Below, piece after piece: positions 12,638-24,491 of a DNA stretch of 64,000 nucleotides (position 1 is the first letter of the stretch; every line of letters starts with the position of its first letter). Under the pieces are notes generated by a model. It saw nothing but the letters and a program-made list of their open reading frames with translations, did not search any database and was not told the DNA's origin. The stretch covers positions 24,978,777 through 25,042,776 of the forward strand of contig NC_062227.1 of NCBI RefSeq assembly GCF_902686445.1, given 5' to 3'. The position numbers were made by a program, and so were the translations under genes. Source of the stretch: Sciurus carolinensis (taxonomy: Eukaryota; Chordata; Mammalia; Rodentia; Sciuridae).

Positions 12638-13473
12638 GGATGAACATTTTTTGACTGACCATCTATTCTTGCCAGTCACTGTGCCAACAGGACCTGATTG
12701 TTCATATTCAGAAACATCACAGCAGCATTCTGCATAGTACTGTGGGCACAGTTCTCCTTGTGCTGCTAATTTTGATTAAAAAAAAAAAAAGAAATTGTTC
12801 AATTTATCCTACCATTATTTAGATGGGTTTTTACTTCAGAGCTCATGTACCCAAAACACAGGAAAAATCCTTCAGATTAGGGTTAGACAGACGCACTCAT
12901 TGTAGGAGCTCTGCCACTAGCTCTTTCAAGCTTTTAAGATACATTGCTTTTCCTGGGTCACATATGACATACTTGATTTCTGAAAGAGCTCAAGTAACTC
13001 CCAAATGTTCTCTGAGAATATCAGAACTATCCTGGAAGGATTTTTCTAATTTAGAGCTAAGAAGGCCAGCATTTATCTAACATCTTCAAACACAGTACTG
13101 TACAACTTACAAGTTTCCTGGAGATTACAAGGAAAGAAAAACAGGAGAGAGGCTGGTTTCTGTCCTGGAGGGTTTGACAACCCTGGAGAACAGGCTGCAC
13201 AATCGCAAATGAAATGATCAAAATTACTTTTCTAAAAACATTAAGGAGAAATTGGAATGGGACATACTTAGAACAATCACTCAAAACAATATTTCACTAT
13301 CTTTTTCATGATATCTTTCCTAGCATATGCCATCGTACCTTTATTGATGGTTTTAAGAACAAGTTTGCCAGCAAGAAAACTTGTAAATATCAATTTACTT
13401 GGTAAATGCAGTCATTATAATTTTATTCTCAATGCCTTCTCTAACATAAGCCTTTTCGTCAAGTCTCATGCTT
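12638..13473. other. single-copy DNA
   Basis: No repeat or gene is recognised apart from an A-run near 12,778-12,790. Open frames of 63-85 codons have no supporting features. Confidence 0.45.
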
Positions 13474-13690
13474 GGCTGGGCATGGTGGCACACACCTGTA
13501 ATCCCAGCAGTTCAAGAGACTGAGGCAGGATGATTGCAGGTTCAAAGTCAGCCTCAGCAACTTAGTGAGACTGTAAGCAATCTACTGAGACCCTGTCTCA
13601 AAATAAAAAAATAAAAAGGGCTGGGGATGTGGCTCAGTTGTTAATCACCCCTGTGGTCAATCCCTGTTACGAAAAAAAAAAAAAAAGAGA
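13474..13690 (+). mobile_element. B1-ID dimeric SINE
   Basis: The B1-like head GGCTGGGCATGGTGGCACAC leads through GACCCTGTCTCAAAATAAAA to the ID head GGGCTGGGGATGTGGCTCAG and a long A tail ending in GA repeats. It is well preserved. Confidence 0.9.
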
Positions 13691-14149
13691 GAGAGATCTC
13701 ATGCTTGAGTATAGAAAATTACCTATTCTCCATTCTCCTTGTTTTTTATGTAGTTAATTTTCTGGGTTCAAGTTCTGAAAACAAAATCTGATAGAACCGT
13801 CAGCCCAGGGTGATGGGGAATAAAGGGAGTCACTTAATATTCTCACTATCCCTCACTCAGGGCATTCACACCAAGAGGCTCCACAGTGTGCATACAGGAT
13901 CCTGTAGAAATGGATTAAAAATGGATAGTTCACACCCACTGTCTCTTACTTACAATTCCAAACTCCCAAAGCTCTGAAACCCAAGATTTTTTTTTCATTC
14001 ATTGGATCTGAACAGAATTTTAGGCATATTATTTATCCCATTTAGTATGAACATATTTTGCTACAGAAATACAAATTTTTTTGAACACAAATAGTTTAAG
14101 CTTGTGGTTACATTTTTGAAAAATTCTGAATAATTTAGAAAAATGCAGC

Positions 14150-14378
14150 AAGAGTCATTTATCAAGTACCTTCCACAGACAAGGTGCTTTCCATACTGTG
14201 TCTGATGTGAAACTCACAGTCCCCTATGATGGAGATATTACTACTACGGTTTTGCTGATGGGGAAACTGAGGCCCAGGTAGGAAATCTACCCAAGATCCC
14301 GTGACTAGCTAGTGACAGAGCAAAGATTCACACTCCGGTCTGTCTGATTCTGAAGCTCAGGCTGCTTTCTGGAGCTCT
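14150..14378 (+). mobile_element. MIR SINE, plus strand
   Basis: A nearly full-length MIR. TTTATCAAGTACCTTCCACA leads to the core GATGGGGAAACTGAGGCCCA, then ACTAGCTAGTGACAGAGCAA, then GGTCTGTCTGATTCTGAAGC. The CORE region is the best-preserved part. Confidence 0.85.
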
Positions 14379-15480
14379 CCAGCTGCTCCCTGCTCATTGT
14401 GCTCCTGTTCACCAGCCCCATAAAACCACCACCCCAATGGTGAGCCAAGGGTCCAAGGCAAGGAGGCTGTTGGGCATCCACAAGAAGCCCATTTCTCTTG
14501 TTGCCCCTTTTAACTCTGAGTGAACATCTTCTTGCCAGACCTAAATTTTTTATGCCAATTCACTGCCATCTAGTGGTTATGTTAATATCAGTTTTGCATA
14601 AAATAGGATGACATAGCTTCGCTTCTAATAGACTAGAGATTTGGTCATTCAAACAAAAATAAAAATAAAGTTTTTCCCATAAAAAGAAAACTAACCTAAG
14701 TAAGTTTGAACTATATCTTCATGCTTCATAGTCTTCAGATAAAGGATCAGCAAGATAGATAGTTTTGTTCAAGCTTTATAAATCCTCCAGCTGTAAGACC
14801 TGACCTAAATAATCAGATTAAATCTCTATGTAGGCTATTTAGGAAAATAAAAGCTTTCTCTAAAAAGGTTTCTCCAGCCTTTCCCCAAAGATCACCAGGG
14901 ATTATATTTACAATGCAAATTGCTGATTACAAAGTATGTTGTCTTTATGAAATTAGAAATAATCATTCATATCCTCATTTACATATGTTCCTCTCCAAGA
15001 GAGACAAACTTTCATTTATCTTCGGTAACAATACCATGATTTGATAAATTCAAAGGTGGGACAAAGGAAATTATAATATTGCTCATCAAAAGAAATGGGT
15101 TTGAGCATTGTAAGTACTTATTTTGTGTACTTCAGTTGAATAACGTTTATTGAACTTCTGGAAAGCCATGAAATAGATTCAAATATAGAGTTTGGCAGTT
15201 TCTTAGCCTCAAGTTACTTAGAATCTAGAGGTGGGAAATAACATAGTATATAATTAAAATACAGAATTTGATGCCAGTCTTTCAATATATTTGGAAATTG
15301 CAACAGTACAGAATTAAAATTATAAAGATGCTCACTAGCTTTCTGGTTTCAGGTGTCAGGACCTGAAAACTTCTCAACACCAAACTGTTTTCTCAGATAA
15401 ATGGAGATTAATCTTTAGTACCTGGTAAGGGACTACTAAGAAAGTCAAAATGGCTCTGGGGTTAAAAATGTATGCCTTTG
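14379..15480. other. single-copy DNA with a CTCF-like site
   Basis: Apart from the motif at 14,562-14,576 I see no gene or repeat. The sequence is AT-rich. Confidence 0.45.
14562..14576 (-). promoter_or_regulatory. CTCF-like binding motif
   Basis: On the minus strand this reads CCACTAGATGGCAGT, which agrees with the CTCF core (CCACTAG followed by a purine-rich GGCAG part) at nearly every position. It lies in single-copy DNA about 185 bases beyond the MIR. The match is by eye only; occupancy is unknown. Confidence 0.5.
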
Positions 15481-15705
15481 GGTTGGGTGCAGTGATCCAT
15501 ACCTATAATCCCAGCTACTATGGAGGACAAGGAAGGAGGATCACAAATTGGAGGCCAGCCTGAACTTAGACTCTGTCTCAAAATTTAAAAAAAAAAAATT
15601 TTAAAAATAGCTGGAATGTAGCTCAGCTTAGTGGTAGATCATCCTAGGTTCAATTCCCAGTATCCTGGCACCCCCCACCCCACCGCCCACCACCAAAAAA
15701 AAAAA
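15481..15705 (+). mobile_element. B1-ID dimeric SINE, diverged
   Basis: GGGTTGGGTGCAGTGATCCA leads to GGAGGCCAGCCTGAACTTAG, then the ID part AGCTGGAATGTAGCTCAGCT and an interrupted C/A-rich end. It is older than the 13.5-kb copy. Confidence 0.75.
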
Positions 15706-16626
15706 AAAAAGTATACCACTGGTCATCAATAGAAGCCTAAATTGGAAGGAACCACTCACCAATATCAGAATCAAGTGAGTCTCCATTACACATTCCCTGC
15801 AGTTTAAACAGTGCAACTGTTAAAATGAAGTACATCCCCCAAATTCACTTCATTTTAACATTATGTAGCTTCAAAGAAAAAAAAAAAATAGCTTACTTGT
15901 CCTAAGTGTAAAGATGCAAGTGTCAAGAGTGAGCACCACCCTCAGGGAGTCTAAGCTATTCTCCTTTCTGAAGCTTTAACAATCTTTACCACAACCTAGT
16001 AACAACCACTGTCTGACTTTTCCCCTTGGGCCTGTTTCTCTGGAGCGGGGAGGAGAGACTTGGTCTCTTCGCTTTGAATTGTAACAGTATTGCCTCAGTT
16101 CAAATGTGTATTCCTGGGATCCTGTTCACTGATTTCATTCCATCCAAATGAAAGTGAAAACTCCCTACTCTGCCTCTGGGCGGGCGATGCTTACTGAGAA
16201 CAGGGCCACAGAGCAGAAAACCTCAACAACCTGCACCAAGGAAGATGGGGACGTGTTACACCCTGAGGGACCCCACCCCTGCTCTAAGGCAGTAGCTGTG
16301 GCTGAGGGCAGAGAGGAAAGCATTGTCCATGGCCCTCTGCACAGCACAAGAGGCACCTGTGCTTACGAGCAAGCACACAGTCGCTCTGCTCTTAATGAAG
16401 ACCAACTACATCCTTGGCTTATTTGAAATGGATCAAAATCCTCATTCAAGAAGCAGGAGGTTCTCATTAGGGAAGGCCAGCAAGGAATGTTTTCCCTTTG
16501 TCGGTTTGGAAAGTTAAAGTAATAAAATAACCAGAATGATTTACACAGTTTCTAAGACATACATCAACATCATCTGAGCCTTTAAATAAGCAAGGCTTTC
16601 TGTGAGGTTTAAAACTCCACAATGTC
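15706..16626. other. single-copy DNA
   Basis: A locally GC-richer stretch at 16,140-16,420 carries a 92-codon plus-strand frame and a 63-codon minus-strand frame over the same bases. Neither has a recognisable domain or splice context, so I do not call a gene. Confidence 0.4.
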
Positions 16627-16712
16627 AGGCTGGAGATATAACTAAGTGGTAGAGCACCTGCGTGGTCTGCAAGGTGCTGGGTTCAGTCCCCAGCACCACA
16701 AAAGCAAAACAA
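16627..16712 (+). mobile_element. ID SINE monomer
   Basis: GGCTGGAGATATAACTAAGT leads to GGTGCTGGGTTCAGTCCCCA and GCACCACAAAAGCAAAAC. It is a single tRNA-like monomer without a B1 head. Confidence 0.8.
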
Positions 16713-17584
16713 ATCAGAATAAAACAACATGTTTATTCTTGACACATACCCGAGGCTGTGCAGACATGTATAATTTTCAGGTGAAATAGCTCGTTTCAGG
16801 ATGACTGCTAGAAAATCTAAAGAGGCAAATGTTATGCATGTCCTTCAAAAAATTCCTTGACTAGAGTTTCCTCATGAACTAGGCTGAGTCATTTTAGCAC
16901 TGAGCTCTGAGAAATGGCCAAAGTACTAAAGAACTGGGGCATAAACCCGTTCAGGATACAGTGCAACTTCTTCAATTTTTTTATTAATTTTTTTTACATG
17001 CCAGCACTCACCAAGTGTGCGAAGAAAACAGTCACAAGAATAAACCTCCCAACTTTCAGTGTGTACAGAAGGAGAGATGAAAATTCAATTTAAAAAAAAA
17101 ATTCAGATTGAGGCTTCAATAGGGTTCCATACACTATAGATATTAGAAAAATCTTCTAAAACGATGTGATTGGCAATGTGCAAGACGTTCCTAACAGTTC
17201 GCTGGTTTATTGGAAACCTGGAACAATCCATGAACAGTGGAGTCATTGTCACAGAGAGAACGTGATGGTAGAGTTCATGTTTGTAAAATGGTTAGAACTT
17301 TGAGGAATGTTAGAAAAATGATAAGAACTAAGCCGTAGCAGTGTTCTGCTCAAATTTTCTTTTCTCTTCTCTTCTTCTCTCCCCATCTCTTTTTCTTCCT
17401 TAGTTGTCCCTTCCAACCTTGGGGACAAGAGCTCTCATGCACGCACATTCCCACATAGATATCTAACAAGTCCCATTTCGCATCTCCAGCCCACGTCTGT
17501 CCTGAACTCACAGGTTCTCAGCCCGCGTGGCACCACGCCAACTGGAACACCATCGGGACTGATCTGCTTTGTCATATCTTACCC
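16713..17584. other. single-copy DNA
   Basis: No gene or repeat is recognised. A pyrimidine-rich tract lies at about 17,350-17,402. Confidence 0.45.
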
Positions 17585-18245
17585 ATAATAATCAACAGTC
17601 ACTTCATTCTTCCAGTTGCTCAGCAACAGAGCTTTGGAACCGTCCCTGCTTCCCTTCCTTCTCACAGAACTGGTCTCTGGTGTATCAGTGAATGCTGTCA
17701 GCTCTGCCTTCTCCATCAGCCCAGAATCCAGCCATTCCACAATGGCCTCTCTCCAACTGCCCCCCCCCCCCCAACTTCCTCACTTGCTGCTCTTTGCTCT
17801 ATTTTCAAAACTTCAGTGGCAGGGATCCGGTTACTAAGTTAAGACATCACGTCAAGTTGATGCCCCAAAGGTTCTGAGGTTTTCTCCTTCCACCTTGTAA
17901 CAGCTGACCTCCTCACAAGGGCCAACTCTAGGGACCCTTGGGCAGGTGCCTGCTGCAAAATTGTGAAGCCCACCCCCTTCTTACCCTTTCATCTCCTTTA
18001 CTTTTTTTTTTTGGTGGTGCCGGGAATTGAACCCAGGGCCTTGATCATGGGAGGCAAGCACTCTACCAATTGAGCCATATTCCCAGCCCCCTACTTTACT
18101 TTTCTTCTGGGCATTTATCACCATCCAATCACCATGTTTTAGCAGTCATCTAACGGCTCCACTGTCAGAATGTCAAGCCCCAGGAGGGGAGGTAATTTTT
18201 GTATTTCCAGGGCTCTGTCACTGGCACCTAGAAGAGATCAACAGG
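17585..18245 (+). mobile_element. L2 LINE 3' fragment, interrupted
   Basis: The left part (TTCCAGTTGCTCAGCAACAG to CAGAATCCAGCCATTCCACA) and the right part (GGGCTCTGTCACTGGCACCT) follow the order of the L2 3' region. An ID SINE at 18,001-18,091 splits it. A C14 run at 17,760-17,773 is a local oddity. Confidence 0.6.
18001..18091 (-). mobile_element. ID SINE, minus strand, inside L2
   Basis: A T-run, then GGTGGTGCCGGGAATTGAAC, then CAATTGAGCCATATTCCCAG. It lies within the L2 fragment. Confidence 0.85.
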
Positions 18246-18898
18246 GTAGATCCAGGTTTATGGGGACTGAAGTCTATACAGTCTGAAAGTCCCTCTTAAA
18301 AATGACACAAATTTACAAATACAAAACTGGATAGAACAGTGACTGTTTAGAATTAGAAATCACAATCAATTATTTTTAATAGTAAAAACGAACATAGATT
18401 ACTTTGTCATTTTTTTCAATCCAGAAAAATGACAAAATATGTTTATGAATGAACTACCCCTTTAGTTCTATAATATTTTCTCTTGACATTTTTTACTAGG
18501 TTCTCTTTATTCACTTCCTTCTATGATAGTAATCTTCTAGTATCATTTTCTAAAGAGCATAGGTGATGAAGGGTTTATTTCATTTTTTTCCCTTTTTTAT
18601 ATTGTTTGATCTGCTCATTTTTTATTTCGCATTAGTAGTTCAGTTTTACAACTTGTTATTGGTAATGTCACCTAAGTTATTTTGATTGGAAAAATGTCTA
18701 TCTGGTTTCTTCCACATAGACTTATAAGGATTTTAGGGCATTTCAAATTTCTTGCACAGTGACCAATCTAATATTCTGATGACACTCAACAGTTTGTCAC
18801 TGATATCTTCATTGTGATGGCCCGTGTGACCTTGGTCAATGTCAGTATGTTGTGGGCATAAAACTCTCAACCTCAGGGGCAAATTCATGACATTTTAG
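18246..18898. other. AT-rich single-copy DNA
   Basis: No gene or repeat is recognised. Confidence 0.45.
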
Positions 18899-19225
18899 TA
18901 GTCATGCATCACATAACAACATTTCAGTCAGTGACAGACCACACATACAATAGTGGTCCCAATAGTGGAACCAGAGACCCTTCAGTGGGACAAATCAAGG
19001 AAGTGGAAGACAGTGATACTGATGATCCCAGTCCTGGGAGGGACTAACCTAATGGTTGTGCTTTGGTCTTAATTTAAACAACAACAACAAATTTAAAAAG
19101 TAACAAAAATTTTTTAAAATGTAGAATAATGGTATAAAGACATTATTTTGTATAGCTGTACAATGTGTGTTTTAAGTTAAGTATTATTATAAAAGTCAAA
19201 GTTTTTAATTTAAAAGTTTATAAAG

Positions 19226-19444
19226 TAAGCCAGGTGAGGTAGTGCATATCTGTAATCCCAGCAGCTTGGAAGGCTGAGGCAGGAAGATAGCAAGTTCAAA
19301 GCCAGCCTCAGCAAAAGTGAGGCACTAAGGAACTCAGTGGGACCCTGTGTCTAAATAAAGTACAAAACAGGGCTGGGGATGTGGCTCAGTGGTTGAGTGC
19401 CTCTGAGTTCAATCCCTGGCACTTCCCCCCCCAAAAAAAAAAAC
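19226..19444 (+). mobile_element. B1-ID dimeric SINE inside the DNA transposon
   Basis: It starts near AGCCAGGTGAGGTAGTGCAT, continues through GGCTGAGGCAGGAAGATAGC, and has the ID part GGGCTGGGGATGTGGCTCAG with a C/A-rich end. The flanking text TTTATAAAGTAA before it and TTTATAAAGTAA after it looks like its target duplication. Confidence 0.9.
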
Positions 19445-19492
19445 AGTTTATAAAGTAAAAAAGTTATAGTAAGCTAAAACTGACATTATTGG

Positions 19493-19620
19493 GACTAGGT
19501 TTGTGGCTCAGTGGTAGAGCGCTTGCCTATCATGCGTGAAGTACTGGATTCGATTCACAGCACCACATGTAAATAAATAAATAAAATAAAGGCCTAGCAA
19601 CATCTAAAAATATTTTTTAA
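19493..19620 (+). mobile_element. ID SINE with shared 3' tail
   Basis: The ID head TTTGTGGCTCAGTGGTAGAG and CAGCACCACATGTAAATAAA are followed by a non-tRNA tail (AATAAAGGCCTAGCAACATC, then TAAAAATATTTTTT). The same layout recurs at 33.2 and 43.5 kb. Confidence 0.8.
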
Positions 19621-20071
19621 ACTAACATTACTGAAGAATTTTTTTTTTTACAAATTTAGCTTAGCCCATGTCTACAATGTTCATAAAGTCTACAATAAAT
19701 ATACAAGAATGTCCACATTCACTCACCTCTTACAGATTCATCCAGAGCAACTTTCACTCCTGTAAGCTCCATGCATGGTAAATGCTCTGTATAGGTGCTC
19801 CATTTTTTATACTTTGTACCATACTTTTACTGTATCTTTTCTATGTTTAGATATGTTTAGATGCACAAATGATTGTGTAATGATTGTGTTACAGTTTCCT
19901 CTGGTATTCATTATACTAACATATTGTGCAGGTTAGTAGCCTAGAAGCATCAGGGTACCCCAGAGAGCTTAGGTGTGTGTGTGAATATTCCATGACATTC
20001 ACACAGTGACAAAATCACCTTCTCACACCTTTCTCAGAAGTTATCCCTGTTGTTAAATGATGCATGACTGT

Positions 20072-21203
20072 ATGGGACTTGTGCCCTATAAAAACAGGAA
20101 GTCTGTTAAAATGTAGTTTTTGTAATTCCGATTAAAAATGGTTCACTGTGTGTAGAACTAGCATGTGTACCATTTAAACAGAATGTTCAATTTTTGATAG
20201 TAGCTTAGCACTGCTTACTATCTCAGTAGTTTCATGGAAACTTGACTTTCCCGCATTCTAATCTATTTGGAGAAATTTTGTGCTCTTGTTTTTAGTTGTT
20301 TCTAGAGTTTGTCGATTTTAATAAGCAACAGTTTTTAAAGATGCAGCGATCTTCTAATATTTATCATCTTTGAGGGACACACAAATGACATACTTTTCTG
20401 ATTTTTCAAACGTGGTGATAAGTAGGAAGCATAAGGAAATTTTCAGTAGAATACAGTTTTCTTTTAATAAACACTAATATACTAAACATGCTATATATTA
20501 AAGCAAGTAACATTTTATTTGAATTGTATATGTGAATGAAATATTGTAAGTAGCTTATTATTGTATTTTCATTAAGTCAGAGGAATTTTTTTAAATTTTT
20601 ACTGAACAAGGTCAAATGGTTACCTCAGTTAAAAGCCAATGTGGTTCAAGGGACTCTTTCTCCACATGTCTGTGTTATACTTTATTGTGTGAAGTCTATA
20701 TATTTGTTACTCTTAAGTTGTTGGTAAAGTGGGACAAGAGCACTTGCTTCCTGTGGCAATAAAAAGTTTTCCTCATAAAACAAAACGAAACCCATTCCTT
20801 GTGCATTTATAATTGCATCTGCTACAATTTTCTTTTTTAGTATATTTCTAACCAGAGAAAACTTCTGCTTCTATTTGACCACAAGACAAGAAGAACCAAA
20901 ATTTCCACTTTCAGTTTTACTTGACTGTTAACTAGAAGAATTTTCCAAAGGCTCTCTCTAGGTAGCTTTCCGTCTATTACCCACATGCTTATGGTGTCAA
21001 GCACTATAGGACGCATTCGCAGTCCAACTCTCATGGCAAACCCTCCTGCAGGAGGAGCATTGCTGGAAGCCCTCCTACATCAGGATGCTTAGTTATAGTC
21101 CCAAATTTAGTGACTGTGAACCACATAAGAGAGCCCATGAAGCACAGACTAAATGTGTTCTCAATCAATCTTTCCTTAGCAAGAATAGAGAAATGTAGTG
21201 CAG
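20072..21203. other. AT-rich single-copy DNA
   Basis: No repeat or gene is recognised. A 65-codon minus-strand frame (20,837-21,034) shows no domain. Confidence 0.45.
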
Positions 21204-21290
21204 GTCATGTAGCCCACTTCATAGAGTGCCTGCCTCTCATGCTGGATGCCCGGGTTCTAGTCCCCAGCACTGTGGGATTGTGGAAGAATA
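21204..21290 (+). mobile_element. possible old ID-like tRNA SINE
   Basis: CATAGAGTGCCTGCCTCTCA, then GCCCGGGTTCTAGTCCCCAG, then CACTGTGGGATTGTGG keeps an ID-like order but is strongly diverged. Confidence 0.45.
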
Positions 21291-22904
21291 GAGAAATGTG
21301 TGCTGCCCTCTGTTCCCAGAAAGCACAAGAAGTCTGAGTGAAAGGGATGGGGTGATCTAAACTGATGATGGTAAAAATCTCCTTATTGCAAATTTTACAA
21401 AAATATTTGACCAAATGAATACACTGACAGAAGCTTTCCCAAGAATTTGAAAAGGGTCCACGCAAGTGAGGACCCCTGAGAGTTAAGTTTTCATTACCTT
21501 CATAATAAATTAGCTTTCGTCATTCAAAAATATTTGTTGGCAAAAGTAAGGGAGGAATAAGCAATCTCAGAGACTCAAACCCAGATCTCCAAAATCCAAT
21601 GTAATGATGTTTCTATAACACTGGGTGTGGTACAGTCTCTGAGATGGAGAAATCAAGCTACATGTCCACTGAACTATTGGGAATTTCTCAATAGCTAATG
21701 ATAAGAGGATATGAAGTGTGTAATATTTGGTGGTAGAGAGGACAGCAGAGAAGAAACATTAAAAAATGGCAGGAATAGTATTTTAGTCTGGGAAGCATTT
21801 TATATGCCCCTGACACTGACCTGGAGTCACAGATAAAACTGAATGACTAAGTAACTTTGGGCAGGTTAATTTACCTCTCACAGTTCAATGTTCCCATCTA
21901 AAACTGACTCATGGTGGAGATCAATAAATCAGAGCCACCTTGCTATTGTTGCTGTAATGAGAAGCCTGCTCTGATACATGAGTAGATTATTCACCTCAAC
22001 TTCTTCAAATTCCTCTTCCTCTCTATATCCTGCCATCCCCTCTTCTTTATACCATGCTCCAAAGCAATCAAGATAATGGGGGCATATCTGGTTGTCTCTT
22101 GTGCCTGATAACCTGAGCCCTGAGGTAGGGCCCCTCTCAGATCCAGGAAGTTGCCATTACTGTTTTGGTCTTTATTGTTTCTGTTCTTATGTTCTGAAGA
22201 TTATTTCTGCTGAAGCCAACCAAGCTCATAATTGATTGCCTTTTCCACTGCTGCCCTTCCCAAGAAGTTAGTTAGAGGAGGAGGAAAATGTCTCAGACAA
22301 AACATTTATTCTACACACTATGCTACAGAGAATGTTAAGACTGCAGGATGAATGAGTTTTCACTAGATATGGTACACTCAATGGACTTCTAATTGACCAG
22401 TCCTGCTAGCTAAGGCCTCAGAAATGAAATGAAATTGTAGTCTCATGTGACAGAAAAAATATTTATGATCACTGACAAAAGTTATCATGAACAAAAAAGA
22501 TGGCCCCTATTAGAGCAGATGATCTGCTTTGTGAATTACACTTGATAGCTAAACGTCTATTTTAAAGTAATTGCATTTGAAGCTCTTTATTCATTTCTTT
22601 CTTGTGGTGGAAAAATTCCAAGTTTATGAAACTGGAGTGTTCTCAGATTTCAGTGGTCACTGCAATGGGAAAGAAGACAATTTACCCTTTAGTGGGCAGA
22701 TGTGGAAGCCATTGTCAGTGGCAATGACAAATGGGTCCCTCCACTCTGACATTATTTGGTTGAACTTTCTCTAAGCAGAAACAGAGTTCTTATTCTTATG
22801 GGGTGTGGATGCACACAAACCCACTGGTAAAGAGATTAGTGGAGTCTTACCTTGGTGCTATAAACATTTAATAAGAATACAAAATTTATTGAGGAAGCAG
22901 AATT
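21291..22904. other. single-copy DNA with one MIR
   Basis: Apart from the MIR at about 21,800-21,935 I recognise nothing. Frames of up to 86 codons are unsupported. Confidence 0.4.
21800..21935 (-). mobile_element. MIR SINE fragment, minus strand
   Basis: The phrases AACTTTGGGCAGGTTAATTT, then CCTCTCACAGTTCAATGTTC, then CCATCTAAAACTGACTCATG match the reversed MIR core in order. Confidence 0.55.
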
Positions 22905-23103
22905 TCCAGCAGCTCAGAAGGCTGAGGCAGGTGGATCACAAACTCAAAACCAGTCTCAACAACTTAGCAAGGCTCTAAGCAACTCAGTGAGACACTGTCT
23001 CAAAATTTAAAAAATTAAAAATGAAAAAAATCCAAAGGGCTGGGTAGATGGCTTAGGGTGAAGCATCCTTGGGTTCAATCCCCAGTATCCAAAAAAAAAA
23101 AGT
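22905..23103 (+). mobile_element. B1-ID dimeric SINE, 5'-truncated
   Basis: It begins inside the B1 part (CAGCAGCTCAGAAGGCTGAG), continues ACTCAGTGAGACACTGTCTC, then has the ID part GGGCTGGGTAGATGGCTTAG and an A tail. Confidence 0.8.
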
Positions 23104-24311
23104 GTAATGAAATTATCTCTGAAATTTAAATTTATATGGACTTCAAAGCAGATACAGAAGTCTGTATTAATCACTGCCAATTCCATGGACCGGTAATTTG
23201 AAATCGAATTAATCTTTGCCCTTGGATTTGACATGCTTGCATCAAGTCTCTGATTTCCTTATCTGACTTTATGCCTACTTTCTGGCCTATCAGTGTGCAG
23301 AGACTTGTTGACTTTGACAGTTGCCCATGTTCAGTCTCAAGGTAAGAGAATTTTTCCTTTTTGGTTTCTAGCAAATCAACATTGTCCTCAATGATACGCT
23401 TTCTAAAATCAATGAGAAGGAGTTATTACTTCCTTTTCCTGATGTACCACACAAATTAGCAAGACAGTAGTCTTGTCTCCCTTTATGTATGTTTTTTCTT
23501 TCCAGTGATATCGATTGCCCCATTTTTCTTGCATCTCTCTGTGAAAGTCCATGGGAATGGAAAGTAGGAAGGGGTGGCTCGTTCATTAAAGAACCTCAGA
23601 GTAGATGAAATTAGTTCATACTTCTTTCCCAAGGCTTTTGCTGTCAGTCTTTAAGTCACTCTTTGGTGGCAAAGCTTTGCAAATGTCAATAATGCATTTT
23701 AGAGAAAATGAGTCCCAAGACCAAAGAGTTACAGTGAGCTTGCCTGCCATTCCATACAATTATATATCCTGAAGGTTGGACTCTAATTCCCAGGAGGAAA
23801 TTTTAAAAGATGTTGCAAATTAGAACAGATTAATTATAATGATCTATTCCTTGAACCTTTAGCAACAGCTCTCTGGGCTCAGTCTGGAAACACATAGACT
23901 GTACCTTCTGCACATCCTGCCATTACTTGAAAAGTGAGGGGTGAACAGATTATCTTCTTCATTGAATACATTTTCTTATGTTGGCTCAAAATTGCTCCTC
24001 GAGTAGCAAGACTAATGACAAAACAAATATTTCTGTGTTTAAAGGGTCACTTATTTTCTCTTCCTTCTTTAGCACAGTTCTCATGCATGGGGTAGTCATT
24101 GCCAACAACTTTAAAATGGGCACTTTATGATATGCTGTGCATTTTATGTCGCATGGTAATACCACTTCTGGGAAGTCAGCTCATGGCTAAATGCTCTGGC
24201 CCATGGTAGAGATTCCTGTCTAAGAAGGTTGCCAGATAAAATTCGGGAGACCCAGTTAAATTTGAATTTCAAGTAAACAATGAATGTTTGTTTAATATGA
24301 TATAATTATGT
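23104..24311. other. single-copy DNA
   Basis: No repeat or gene is recognised. Minus-strand frames of 67-75 codons around 23,007-23,586 have no domain. Confidence 0.4.
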
Positions 24312-24491
24312 ACCATGCCTGGGTGTAGTGGTGCATGCTTACAATCGCAGAGACTCAGGAACAGGAGGACCGCATGTGTGAGGTCAGCCTCAGCAACTGA
24401 GTGAGACCCTGTCTCAAAATAAAACATTACAAAAATGGTTGGGGATATAGCTCAGTGGTAAAATGCCCCTGGGTTCAAAAAAAAAAAAAAG
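24312..24491 (+). mobile_element. B1-ID dimeric SINE
   Basis: ATGCCTGGGTGTAGTGGTGC leads to GAGGTCAGCCTCAGCAACTG, then the ID part GGTTGGGGATATAGCTCAGT and an A tail with GA interruptions. Confidence 0.85.

Larger units (their letters stand above)
18899..20071. mobile_element. DNA transposon remnant with terminal inverted repeats
   Basis: The left end (18,900-18,921) begins AGTCATGCATCACATAACAA, and the right end (20,048-20,069) is its reverse complement at about 20 of 22 positions. The interior is AT-rich with no surviving transposase frame. The superfamily is unresolved; the ends resemble medium-reiteration DNA elements known in mammals. Two SINEs lie inside it, so the element predates them. 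Confidence 0.7.

Noticed and set aside
16148..16426. 92-codon plus-strand frame with a 63-codon frame opposite
   Set aside because: Neither frame has a domain; frames on both strands suggest composition, not coding.
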